Of a stretch of DNA of 64,000 nt, positions 52,420-61,063 are shown in pieces. Positions within the stretch are counted from its first letter, which is position 1; each line of letters starts with the position of its first letter. This stretch comes from Paenibacillus sp. 1781tsa1. Lineage in GTDB: Bacteria > Bacillota > Bacilli > Paenibacillales > Paenibacillaceae. The DNA lies in NCBI RefSeq assembly GCF_024159265.1, contig NZ_JAMYWY010000001.1:6448001-6512000 (forward strand), in the 5' to 3' direction. The notes under the pieces are model-generated. The model was not told the DNA's origin and did not search any database. It was given only the letters and a program-made list of their open reading frames with translations. A program made the translations under genes and the position numbers.

Positions 52420-55400
52420 TTACTTCAGCCTTCTGCGAATGTCGTTCAGCTTGGACGACATTGTTCTGTAGAACTGATAGATGTCTTCTCCGTTAGCCAA
52501 TTCTACCCGCTCATATTCGAGGCGATCACGCGATTCCATGAACAGCGCAGCCAGATCATCCAGCTTTGTCAGCAGTGGGGTGATATCTTCTGAAGCCGTC
52601 AGATCATTATCCCGACGGGAGGCTTTACGCAGCAGTGTACTGCGATCCTTCTCCGCCAGACCGCGGAAGTTGCCAAACACTTCATACTCGGCAAAATTGC
52701 GGCTCTTCATCAAGTTCGCGAATGGCTCCCATGCGTCTTCTTCCGGGTCACGGTCATAGACGTAGAGCGCACCTTTTTTGACGATAGTGTCGGTATATAA
52801 CGCTTCGATGAAGCGGTCATACCACTGCTCTTCGTCTTGGTACTGGGCAAGAATGCCTTCGAGTTCGGCGACCTTGGCCGAGATGGCATTCATCTTCGCC
52901 AGTTCCTCACGTACGCGTGCGATCAGCTGCGGAGAGCGTACCAGGTTTTCTTTGGCCATATCTTCATTAATACTGCCGAAAATATCCTTAACGCCTACAC
53001 GCGGCAACCCTTCGGATTGCAGACGTTTCAGTTCAATCACAGCCCGCTTCACTTCGCCGAGGTTCGGCGTGGTGGACGTCAGACGCATGTCGTAGGCTCC
53101 CAGTTTGGCGGACAAGTCAAATGCTTCTGTTGTCACAATCGCATACCGGTTGCTTGTATTCTCATCAATGGATTTGGCTGTCACGATGTTGTATCCGAGC
53201 GCCTGCTCGAACTCGTTACGCACACGGGCGTTATACTGCTTCACGCGGGCGTTCTCGTACACATCTCCCCATGATTTCTCCGGAATCGGAGACGGCAGAT
53301 AGGTCCAGTTGTTTTTCTCCGTTTGCACCAAGTGACGACCAATGCCTTCTTTGTCCAGGATGGTACGTTCATAACTTTCCTCATATACTTTGAGCGGTGT
53401 ATACACAAAGAGAGGTACCCCGTTGCGGGTATTCAGCCAGAATATCCGGTTACGCACTTCACTTTCCTTAACGGTAAAATGAGATTTGCCCACGGCATTG
53501 TTCTGATAATTACGTATCCCTTTCAGAATGCCAGGCGCCTGTGCCGGTACCGATACAAATCCCCATGAAGGGAAATGCAGACTGCCCGTACTGTTGCTCA
53601 GATTGAACACTGGAACGGCCTCATCATCCAGCTTGCCGGCAATAAAACGTTCCACGAATTTCTCGACCGACTCATCCTGACCGTATTTGATTACCAGGAA
53701 ATCTTCCATGGAACGAGTAATCAGATCGCCGAATTTCTCACTCAGGAAGTCGGAGATGGAACTGACGATATCAATCTCGTTTTCTTTCACCCATTGGCTG
53801 GAATTTTCCAGCAATTCACGGGAGAAGTCGCGGATCAGATCATCTGTATCACGCTTATCCAACAGCCCGTCCACCACACTGACGATATCCGGTACACTTA
53901 CGACGTTCCAGTAATATGTCTTGTTGCCTTTGTGATCGGCTTGTTCTTCGCCGCGTGTCAGCAGATCACCATTCTTGGCAAATATGGAGCTAAGGGCGTT
54001 CAGCGTCTCGGTAAATACGTTATAAATGCGGCTGTTTTCCTGATTCAGCAACTCATACAGATCTTCATAGAACTCGATCATCTGATCGTTGCGTTCCACG
54101 TCGGCGTGCAGCCAGTACTCATGAATTTTTGCTTCAATATAAGCATTCTTTTTCTTCTCTTTGGAGACAAAAGCACTCTTCGCATCGCCCAGTTTCTCTT
54201 CGGACTGCTCCTGAGCCGCTTCAATATCACGCGGAATGCGGAAGGCATTCTCACGCAGGGTTTCGATGTACGACTGAATCATCTTCAGTACACAGAAACC
54301 TTTTTCCGTATAAATTAGACGGGAGACATAGAACGGACCTTGTTCGGGATGCAAAAACATACGCCGGATCTGTTCGGTGAACTGACCCGCAATCTCACCA
54401 GGCAGCTGTTTCTTCGCCTTGATATATTCTTCACGAGCACGCGCCAGGAAGTTCTGCTCCAGTTCGGTATCCATATTCACAACCTGTGATTTCACCACGT
54501 TGCCATAGGATAAACGCTCACTGTTCTGATAACCAGGCAGCGGCTCAGGCACACGGGCTTCAAAGGACTTGACCACACTTTCGAGATCAATGCCCAGCTT
54601 GCGGGCAAACTTCTCGGTATCCTCCTGATTCGGTGCTTTGGAGAACATGGTGTTCATTTTGTCGAACATGCGATACGCCAGATAGGTGGTCATCTCTTCA
54701 ATCGGCAGTACAGCCGAAGACGCACCGATGATGTTGTAATCATAGTTAGCCGGGTACACCTTGTTCATCTGTGCAATGTTAGTCCGGATGTTGCTGATAT
54801 AGTCATGGATCGCGAACTCCTCACCCGACTGCTTCTCCTCACTTGCCATGAAGTTGGTAATGTTCTCGGCAGTGACGTTCATGCAGTAATCGTAGGCGTT
54901 CTCCAGCAATTTCCCCTCGGTATTCGTCGCTGAGATCAGGTGACACAGGTTAAATGGTGGCAGTGGTGAGTTAACCGTTAAAATATTGCCGTACTTCTGT
55001 GTAAACCGCTCACCGCGGCTGTCCACGTTCATCCAATAATCCAGCTCTTTGAGTGCCGCATATCCGTTCTTGCGAATGTATTCGCGTGTGTGTTCGCTCA
55101 AGCTTTTGTTGGACAGGTTCACGTCTGGCGTGAACAGGTAGCCCAGCGTATTCACGCGGTCAATCCCCGCAGAGCCGTGATCCCGTTCGATAATGCCGCG
55201 CACGATATAGGAAATATCGAGGAAACAGCCGCTGCCTGTACCGCCGGACAGACCTGTCAGCAGGAACACCATCAGTTTTTTGTTGGTGCCTACGGACAAG
55301 GTTTTGATCTTTTTGTCGATGGCCTGAACAACCTGATTAATCTTGGTGAACAAGAGTAGACGTCCAGCCTGACGCACACCTGCAGCGCCATTCATGCCGT

Positions 55401-55809
55401 CCGTGATGCTCAGTTCGGGAGACAGCCAGTCCGTGATGTACGGCTCCAGCACGCTGCGGTTCTGTAGCAGTCCGCCAATCTCGGCATTGGAGAGCAATAC
55501 GAATTCATTGATCGGATCAAGTCCGATTCCTTTATACTTTTTGGCGCGATCCTGTTCGTTTGTCTCAAAAGCCAGAAATTCCACATTGTCCGGCTTGTCC
55601 ATTTTTTTCTTGGATACCGGGTCCTGAGGCAGCTTGAAACGACGGTTGATCTGATATTTCAGTCGCAGCAGTGCATCAATTCCCGTTCCTCCCAGACCAA
55701 TAATCAGAATGGGGTTATCAATGGTATCAACTCTGATCTTCTCACTGACAATGCCTCCGCCAAGTGATACATCCAGTTGCTGAATATGTTCTCTAACAAT
55801 CGGTTTCAT
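52420..55809 (-). CDS. Large tubulin-like GTPase (Tubulin_2 type)
   Basis: This is a 1129-residue protein. The N-terminal GTPase part has ILIIGLGGTGIDALLRLKYQ (T1 loop, about 35-50) and LLTGLSGGTGSGCFLDISY (184-202), which contains the tubulin/FtsZ signature G-G-T-G-S-G that contacts the GTP phosphates. The rest is much longer than FtsZ (about 380) and largely helical (coiled coil near 545-600 and 960-1010), as in Tubulin_2 proteins found beside vWA and GTPase genes. It probably polymerises or assembles in a nucleotide-dependent way. AAAGGAGG precedes the ATG perfectly. It is followed without a gap by its partner gene. Confidence 0.88.
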   Translation of the reverse strand: MKPIVREHIQQLDVSLGGGIVSEKIRVDTIDNPILIIGLGGTGIDALLRLKYQINRRFKLPQDPVSKKKMDKPDNVEFLAFETNEQDRAKKYKGIGLDPINEFVLLSNAEIGGLLQNRSVLEPYITDWLSPELSITDGMNGAAGVRQAGRLLLFTKINQVVQAIDKKIKTLSVGTNKKLMVFLLTGLSGGTGSGCFLDISYIVRGIIERDHGSAGIDRVNTLGYLFTPDVNLSNKSLSEHTREYIRKNGYAALKELDYWMNVDSRGERFTQKYGNILTVNSPLPPFNLCHLISATNTEGKLLENAYDYCMNVTAENITNFMASEEKQSGEEFAIHDYISNIRTNIAQMNKVYPANYDYNIIGASSAVLPIEEMTTYLAYRMFDKMNTMFSKAPNQEDTEKFARKLGIDLESVVKSFEARVPEPLPGYQNSERLSYGNVVKSQVVNMDTELEQNFLARAREEYIKAKKQLPGEIAGQFTEQIRRMFLHPEQGPFYVSRLIYTEKGFCVLKMIQSYIETLRENAFRIPRDIEAAQEQSEEKLGDAKSAFVSKEKKKNAYIEAKIHEYWLHADVERNDQMIEFYEDLYELLNQENSRIYNVFTETLNALSSIFAKNGDLLTRGEEQADHKGNKTYYWNVVSVPDIVSVVDGLLDKRDTDDLIRDFSRELLENSSQWVKENEIDIVSSISDFLSEKFGDLITRSMEDFLVIKYGQDESVEKFVERFIAGKLDDEAVPVFNLSNSTGSLHFPSWGFVSVPAQAPGILKGIRNYQNNAVGKSHFTVKESEVRNRIFWLNTRNGVPLFVYTPLKVYEESYERTILDKEGIGRHLVQTEKNNWTYLPSPIPEKSWGDVYENARVKQYNARVRNEFEQALGYNIVTAKSIDENTSNRYAIVTTEAFDLSAKLGAYDMRLTSTTPNLGEVKRAVIELKRLQSEGLPRVGVKDIFGSINEDMAKENLVRSPQLIARVREELAKMNAISAKVAELEGILAQYQDEEQWYDRFIEALYTDTIVKKGALYVYDRDPEEDAWEPFANLMKSRNFAEYEVFGNFRGLAEKDRSTLLRKASRRDNDLTASEDITPLLTKLDDLAALFMESRDRLEYERVELANGEDIYQFYRTMSSKLNDIRRRLK

Positions 55810-55868
55810 TCCATGTCCTCCTTTGATTAACGCACATATGCTTCAATCTATACAATTCAATCTAAAGA

Positions 55869-56059
55869 AATTTACACTTGCCACTCCGATGACAGAACAA
55901 CCTTCCGATCGCTGTTATCCCCAGATTTTTTCAATTCACTTTTACAAAGTGAAAATCCGGGGATAGCGTATGCTTCCGATGTAGCTTTCTTTCAGAAAGC
56001 TTTTAGGCGAACGCTTCCGCTTCTTCACGTTATTTCTGTCCTCTGCGTTCTCGTGTAAT
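55869..56059. repeat. Dispersed imperfect palindrome, copy D
   Basis: The copy is 191 bp with ends ATTTACAC and GTGTAAT. It contains CCCCAGATTTT/AAAATCCGGGG, an inner stem TTCACTTT/AAAGTGAA and the AGCTTTCT/AGAAAGCT hairpin. It lies between the vWA-FHA gene and the tubulin-like gene of the operon. The inner stem carries an A-T pair where copies A and B have C-G. Confidence 0.8.
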
Positions 56060-56108
56060 CAGTTGGTCCCAAATTTTATTGGCATTCTTTTTAAACCAAA
56101 CAATCAAC

Positions 56109-57902
56109 TTACACCAGATACTCAATTAAAATGGTCTTGTCCGCCTGTTGCAGCGGGATGCTCAGTCGGTCACCGTTCTTCAGTTCAACGCCTGAGCTTG
56201 CATCGACTGCACGACCGGATTTCTCCAACGTACCGCCTGCGGTGTTACGGATTATAATTCGATCCCCATTGCTGGGCGTAAATACATATTTTTCGGTTTC
56301 CTTCAGCTCAGGGTCCAGTTGCAACAATTGATGCAGATGGAACCGGCCCCGGAAGGATACCAGCTTTTTATATTGTGGATATGACTTGTCGCCCGTGTTC
56401 TCATCACGAATCTCAACGATCATCTGACCGACAAAGCCCCGGTTTTTGCGTTTCAGCCAACCCATCAGGAACCAGGCACCAACACCGACTACAATCAGGG
56501 CTACAACACCCAGAATGACAGGTAACCATGGGAACGGCTTGTCCTGTTCACCGCCTGGCGTGGTCGGTTGAGCACCGCTTCCGGTTGCTCCGCCTGCGTT
56601 AATCGTGATTGGCGCACTTTCACGGTAGAAGCTGTCTTCTTCCGCACGGATGACCAATTCAAAGTTATGATTGTCCGGTACTTCAAACGTTCCGGCAAAA
56701 CCAGAACCTGTGTTTTCCAGCGGTTGTTGTTCACTTTTGCCTGTATCCACATCTTTCACAACCAGCGTGGCCTTCATATCTGCATACAGATCATTATCCT
56801 GAAGTGGCTGACCGCCATTCTCCAGTTTGGCAGCAAGATCAACCTTGTCCCCTTTGGTATAGGACTTGGTCTTAATTGGGTCCACAACGAGCTGAAGATC
56901 ATAGTTGAACAACAGGTTGATATCGATGCTGTCTTTCGGAGCCCCTTTTACCCGAAGTTTCCAGTCTCCTTCTTGGGGTTTCAACAGCTTCACGAGCGAA
57001 TAACTCTTCGATGTCGAGAGCTTGGCTGCATCCGAGTTCAGATCCACAGCTTGTCCGGAAGGGTCCGTCAATTGCACTTCCACCGGCTTCGAAGACATAA
57101 TCGAGATGTTCGCTTCCAGTACACTGTCGTTTGGCACGTTCACGGTAACTTCCTGATAACTGCCGTTTCCCGTTACAGAGGGCAGCTTCACCACATTGAG
57201 TTTGGCATGATCGGCGAAGATCTCACTCAGAATCTGTGGCAGATCATCCGGCGTATCGGTAATGAATGACTTGCCTCCGGTCTGCTTCGCGAGGTCTGCG
57301 AGTGCATCCTTGTTCAGCTTGCCATCGGCGTTCAGTCCAATCGTATATACCGGGATACCCTGATCCTGTGCTTCCTTCACGGATTTCGCCAGATCAGCGT
57401 CGGATTGTGCCTGTGTACGGCCTTTGGTTTTGTTAAAGTCATTGTTGCCATCCGCCAGCAGCACGATCATTGGCGAGTGAGACGGGTCTGCACCATGATT
57501 CAGAATGTTGACGGCTTCGGCGACACCAACGGAGACATCGGTATATGGCCCCCGGCCGAGCTGATCAATAAAGTCCTTCAGGCTGCTCTTGTCCGCATCG
57601 GACTGAATCGTAAGCATTGCCTTTTCCCGCTCCACCTGATCGGTATAAGCGACAATCCCTACCTTGTCCCCCTGGACGGGCAGCATATCAATAAACATTT
57701 TCATGGCTTCATTACTGATCTTGTCACGATCACTTGTATTCATCGAGTTACTTACATCGGCTACAAGTACCGCATCGATTCCGCTTGTCTGTGCCTGAGC
57801 CGCTGCAGCGTGTGGCAGCAACGCCTGAGGTAGCAGTAGCGTTAGAATAGCCAGCAGAACCATCGTTCCGCTGAGCCAGCGTATTTTGCGTGTCCGCAGC
57901 AT
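56109..57902 (-). CDS. Exported vWA protein with transmembrane anchor and FHA-like tail
   Basis: The 597-residue protein starts at the ATG at 57902, with GAAGGAG at correct spacing. The signal peptide ends near AAAAQA (residue 37). A vWA domain (about 41-230) has MIDAS D49, S51 and S53 (ADVSNSMN), the Thr of GPYTDVSVGVA and LLADGNND. Two beta-sandwich domains (about 235-440) follow, then a membrane span (PVILGVVALIVVGVGAWFLM, about 458-478). The cytosolic C-terminus (about 485-597) contains ENTGDKSYPQYKKL and GDRIIIRNTAGGTLEKSG, FHA-like in pattern. It is the first gene of the minus-strand operon and could carry an outside signal to the cytosolic GTPases. Confidence 0.85.
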   Translation of the reverse strand: MLRTRKIRWLSGTMVLLAILTLLLPQALLPHAAAAQAQTSGIDAVLVADVSNSMNTSDRDKISNEAMKMFIDMLPVQGDKVGIVAYTDQVEREKAMLTIQSDADKSSLKDFIDQLGRGPYTDVSVGVAEAVNILNHGADPSHSPMIVLLADGNNDFNKTKGRTQAQSDADLAKSVKEAQDQGIPVYTIGLNADGKLNKDALADLAKQTGGKSFITDTPDDLPQILSEIFADHAKLNVVKLPSVTGNGSYQEVTVNVPNDSVLEANISIMSSKPVEVQLTDPSGQAVDLNSDAAKLSTSKSYSLVKLLKPQEGDWKLRVKGAPKDSIDINLLFNYDLQLVVDPIKTKSYTKGDKVDLAAKLENGGQPLQDNDLYADMKATLVVKDVDTGKSEQQPLENTGSGFAGTFEVPDNHNFELVIRAEEDSFYRESAPITINAGGATGSGAQPTTPGGEQDKPFPWLPVILGVVALIVVGVGAWFLMGWLKRKNRGFVGQMIVEIRDENTGDKSYPQYKKLVSFRGRFHLHQLLQLDPELKETEKYVFTPSNGDRIIIRNTAGGTLEKSGRAVDASSGVELKNGDRLSIPLQQADKTILIEYLV

Positions 57903-58164
57903 TGGGTGTACTCCTTCACGTTTGAGATTAAAATGGGAATAGTTTATTATAGGCGTCAAGCCTTAAGGAAATCTTAACAGTCTACTAATAAATTCTGAAA
58001 AGCACCCCTATCTTGAGTTACAGTTTTGTAATGACTGACAAAAATCGACGATTTCATGCCTTGAACTGGCACAAAAGTACCAACTATGGAAATATGATAT
58101 AGTTATTGCCAGCAAACTGCAATATAACAGCGCTTGTTCACCAAGCCATAGAAGGGAACGGATT

Positions 58165-58308
58165 ATGGTTACATACGGATGCCTCGCCATATTGTTTCTT
58201 TTTGTCATCATAAAGGTAATTGCACTCCAGCTTCATCGGCGGAAAGCGGTCTCCCGCGAAGACACGGATCGTACCCTCTACACTATTCTGAATGGTGAGC
58301 GTGATTGA
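58165..58308 (+). CDS. Small membrane peptide (47 residues) ahead of the zinc-ribbon gene
   Basis: The short frame begins MVTYGCLAILFLFVIIKVIA and continues LQLHRRKAVSREDTDRT. Thus one membrane span is followed by a short basic cytosolic tail. GAAGGG lies eight bases before the ATG. Its stop is two bases before the next ATG, which suggests an operon with translational coupling. No similarity is known to me. It faces the seven-gene minus-strand operon across a 262-bp divergent region (57903-58164). Confidence 0.6.
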   Translation: MVTYGCLAILFLFVIIKVIALQLHRRKAVSREDTDRTLYTILNGERD

Positions 58309-58310
58309 GC

Positions 58311-59243
58311 ATGAGTACTAAACTAGTCGTATCCATAAGACCATTTCATCGAACGACCTATGCCTATGAAAAGTTGCAAGTCTGCACACGTTGTGGACAG
58401 TATACCTGCCTGTGGGAAGATGAGTGCACAGCCTGTGGCAGGGGTACCCTGTATTCCGTTCAGGAGAAAGCGACTTCCCGTGTGAAACGCCGAATTGCAC
58501 GCGACCTGTTTATTACGATATTGTTCGGTACAGCGGCCACCTATTTTGGTGAGACCATAGATCAGACCATGGCGGCAGCCAGCGTTTCCCTGTTGCTTCT
58601 GGCATTACTGATCTTCATGCAGAAACGTTCGTTCGAGGTAGAGCAGCAGCGCGAGTTGAAGCGCACGTTGCAACAGGATGAGGAACTCATCCGTCAGGGC
58701 ATTAACCGCAACTGGGCCCTCGTCGCCGAAGCCCGAAAGCAGGATGAAGCACTGGCCTATGAGATGCTCCGCGAGATCGGCTCACTCGTCTACAATGACC
58801 GAATTCGACTGCAACAGGTTGCGCTGTTACAATCCTTTGTCCTGCGCAGTGATATGGATCTGCAGCTCAAGCCCTTGCTGCTGCACAGCTTCGAGCGGCT
58901 GCTCGCTGAATATATCGGTGAGATTGCACGGCTCAAACCGGATTTGATCCGAGAAGACGCGATTCGTTATATCGCTACCTATGAAGTGAACATTTTACAG
59001 CTACACAATGGAATTCAGATTCTTACAGCCGTTGCTGCTGCTGCCGTTCGCAAGAGCAAATATATTGAGTTATTCCCTAGTCTTATTACCCGCTACGCCC
59101 GCTTTATGCCCAAAGATCGATTCATGAGACTTTATCACACGATTGAACGCTATCCGAGCAAAGCACGCGGAGGACTGGCGGAGTCGGTGGGCCGGGTGTA
59201 TAACGAGAAATATCGGGATCAGTACGCAGATGTTCAGTTTTAG
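58311..59243 (+). CDS. Zinc-ribbon membrane protein with helical C-terminal domain
   Basis: The 310-residue protein has CTRCG (C25/C28) and CTACG (C39/C42), which form a zinc ribbon at the N-terminus. Two adjoining membrane spans follow (about 65-82 and 87-104). The C-terminal 200 residues are all-helical, possibly HEAT/ARM-like (LQLKPLLLHSFERLLAEYIG, YIELFPSLITRYARFM). The function is unknown. It starts two bases after the small membrane peptide and is divergent from the GTPase/vWA operon, with whose zinc-ribbon GTPase it shares the ribbon motif, so it may belong to the same system. Confidence 0.75.
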   Translation: MSTKLVVSIRPFHRTTYAYEKLQVCTRCGQYTCLWEDECTACGRGTLYSVQEKATSRVKRRIARDLFITILFGTAATYFGETIDQTMAAASVSLLLLALLIFMQKRSFEVEQQRELKRTLQQDEELIRQGINRNWALVAEARKQDEALAYEMLREIGSLVYNDRIRLQQVALLQSFVLRSDMDLQLKPLLLHSFERLLAEYIGEIARLKPDLIREDAIRYIATYEVNILQLHNGIQILTAVAAAAVRKSKYIELFPSLITRYARFMPKDRFMRLYHTIERYPSKARGGLAESVGRVYNEKYRDQYADVQF

Positions 59244-59387
59244 GCATGGTATGCTGGGAATGTAAAACGTAATTTAGTGCAAACTCACTCCGTGTATATA
59301 GACGAATACAATTTCACTCACCCCTGCATGCGCGTCAGCACCACGAATCAAAGCTTATGCTTCTAATGATATAAGAAATGATCCAAA

Positions 59388-59421
59388 AACACCCCATCCT
59401 TAGGTCTAGGATGAGGTGTTT
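59388..59421. terminator. Terminator after the zinc-ribbon gene
   Basis: AACACCCCATCCTA pairs with TAGGATGAGGTGTTTT, followed by GAATTTTA. Runs of A precede it, so it can also work on the minus strand. Confidence 0.85.
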
Positions 59422-59589
59422 TGAATTTTATGGAAGTCTCCCAAATGTATATGCAGTACACGAAAAAAATAAAAACCAGATGGGGAATACCTGAATGGTA
59501 TGTTCCATGGAATCAAGCTGGCACGCAAACAGACACTCACAGCTGACAAAAAACAATAAGTGCAAACGATCATCTGTCCTGTTGAAAAA

Positions 59590-59655
59590 GGGCAGCGACG
59601 TGGTTTACGTCGCGACCCTCGATCTTGAGGGTTCGGTACATCTGTACCCGAGCCC
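59590..59655 (-). ncRNA. Candidate structured RNA, three hairpins closed by GGGC/GCCC
   Basis: Three perfect hairpins follow one another: GCGACGT/ACGTCGC (59595-59613), ACCCTC/GAGGGT (59615-59632) and GGTACA/TGTACC (59635-59648). The outer GGGC (59590-59593) can pair with GCCC (59652-59655), giving a four-way junction. On the minus strand TTTTT follows the closing stem at once. It lies in the 3' region of the lipoprotein gene and may be only an elaborate terminator. It lacks tRNA D- and T-arm bases. Confidence 0.45.
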
Positions 59656-59689
59656 TCTCATATAAATTCAATAATATACAGATTTAGTG

Positions 59690-60244
59690 CTACTCATGAA
59701 AATCATAGACACCTATAATACGTTTTGCTGGATACTCAGGATCTTCATATACAGTAATAGAAAAACCCAATGGTTCTTTCAAAATAGATTCAATAATTTG
59801 GTTTGAAACCCCATTTTTTAATGAAGCTCTTAGTTCTACCTGATACTGAGCATTTTCACCTTCAACCAAACTTGGGCCTTTTACTGGGTCAGTCTCGGTT
59901 TCAGTAAAGTACGTTGTTAATCGCTCTGGTATAGATACATAGATGTAGTAATCATGATCTCCACTTAGCAGATATTGTCTGGACTTATCGCCAAATGTAT
60001 AAATATTATTAAAAACAATTTCATTTTTATCCTTGTCATATGTTATAGCAAAATCCTTTATGACAAACCCTTTTTCATCCCCTTCAAAATGAGCACCTGT
60101 CAAGAATGGATATTCCTTAGTTATTTCAGGATTTTGAGAGACATCGCCATCTTGATTAAGTTCCTTAGAAGGAGCAGCTTGATTCGTGCTGCTACAGCCA
60201 GCAAGTATCAAGCTGCTCATAATTAAAATATATAAAAATTTCAT
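59690..60244 (-). CDS. Small lipoprotein of unknown function
   Basis: The 184-residue protein has a signal peptide with lipobox LAGC (C17) and a polar linker (SSTNQAAPSKELNQDGD). The folded domain is beta-rich (GFVIKDFAITYDKDKNEIVF, YYIYVSIPERLTTYF). No family is recognised. Base composition is distinctly more AT-rich than the surrounding genes, with many AAT, ATA and TTT codons, which suggests horizontal acquisition together with the next gene. AAAGG/GGAGGG precede the ATG. It lies 25 bp downstream of the secreted-protein gene in the same orientation. Confidence 0.8.
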   Translation of the reverse strand: MKFLYILIMSSLILAGCSSTNQAAPSKELNQDGDVSQNPEITKEYPFLTGAHFEGDEKGFVIKDFAITYDKDKNEIVFNNIYTFGDKSRQYLLSGDHDYYIYVSIPERLTTYFTETETDPVKGPSLVEGENAQYQVELRASLKNGVSNQIIESILKEPLGFSITVYEDPEYPAKRIIGVYDFHE

Positions 60245-60269
60245 AAACCTTTATTTTTCCCTCCAAATA

Positions 60270-60833
60270 TCATTTAGCCGGTTTACCATCAACCAGATCT
60301 TTGGTAGTCCATTTGCCTGTAGTGTATTTTTGACTAACAACTACACCTCCAGAATTTGCTGTTTCTAAATAACCGTTGGTTTTGATGACATAGCTTCCAG
60401 CCCTGATCGTATATTTACTTTTAGGTGGTACATTCCAAGTAACACTTGTTGTTACTGTCTGATCCACACCGGCGCTAACATTGGCGGTAGCCTTGACTTT
60501 CTGTCCCATTATGCCCAATTCAGTTTCTCCACCTATCGACAATTGAGCAAATTTCCGAACCGCTACGCTTCTTACTACTGTAGTTGATATTGCACCTATA
60601 TTTTCAACGTCCATTTCAAATGCGATATCCTCAATTCTCTCTGTAGATACGGGTTTGTAGTATGTACCTGCTCCTGGGTACTCCGCTTCAGCCATAATAC
60701 TAACACCATCATCTCCAATTTGCCCTAAAGAAGCTTCATTAACACTATCTTCTGCATAAGCAGAACTTAGACCTGCAACCATTAACGATATTGCTAAAAA
60801 TGATGTACATACTTTAGATTTTATTAAAGACAC
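60270..60833 (-). CDS. Secreted beta-rich protein of unknown function
   Basis: The 187-residue protein starts at a GTG with GGAGG seven bases upstream. A clear signal peptide is cleaved after AYA (residue 27), with no lipobox and no membrane anchor. The mature part is beta-rich: YYKPVSTERIEDIAFEMDVE, KATANVSAGVDQTVTTSVTW, NVPPKSKYTIRAGSYVIKTN. Alternating Thr/Ser strands followed by a VPP turn recall aerolysin/ETX-type pore-forming domains, but this is a weak impression only. It is AT-rich like its partner lipoprotein. The two may act together as secreted effector and immunity or processing factor; that is inference. Confidence 0.75.
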   Translation of the reverse strand: MSLIKSKVCTSFLAISLMVAGLSSAYAEDSVNEASLGQIGDDGVSIMAEAEYPGAGTYYKPVSTERIEDIAFEMDVENIGAISTTVVRSVAVRKFAQLSIGGETELGIMGQKVKATANVSAGVDQTVTTSVTWNVPPKSKYTIRAGSYVIKTNGYLETANSGGVVVSQKYTTGKWTTKDLVDGKPAK

Positions 60834-60975
60834 TTAAAAACCTCCAATAATTGTTTTTACTACATTTAGCAGTATAATGGAATATTACACCATTTTTTTT
60901 ATTATTTTACATGAAACTTTCTACCTAAATATCTTTTTTATGTATAGTTCAATATATCCAAAATGGTACAAAAAA

Positions 60976-60998
60976 GACGCTATCACTAGTATAGCGTC
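60976..60998 (-). terminator. Rho-independent terminator of the helicase gene
   Basis: On the minus strand GACGCTAT pairs with ATAGCGTC, followed by TTTTTTGTAC. It is 66 bp past the stop. Confidence 0.88.
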
Positions 60999-61063
60999 TC
61001 TTGATTCAACTATCATGTATCGCCACTTGCACCGAAATCTTGCGATGAATATAATAATATGCT

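Noticed and set aside
59590..59655. Cloverleaf considered as tRNA
   Set aside because: No D-arm or T-arm consensus, two-base loop in the third arm and only a four-base closing stem.
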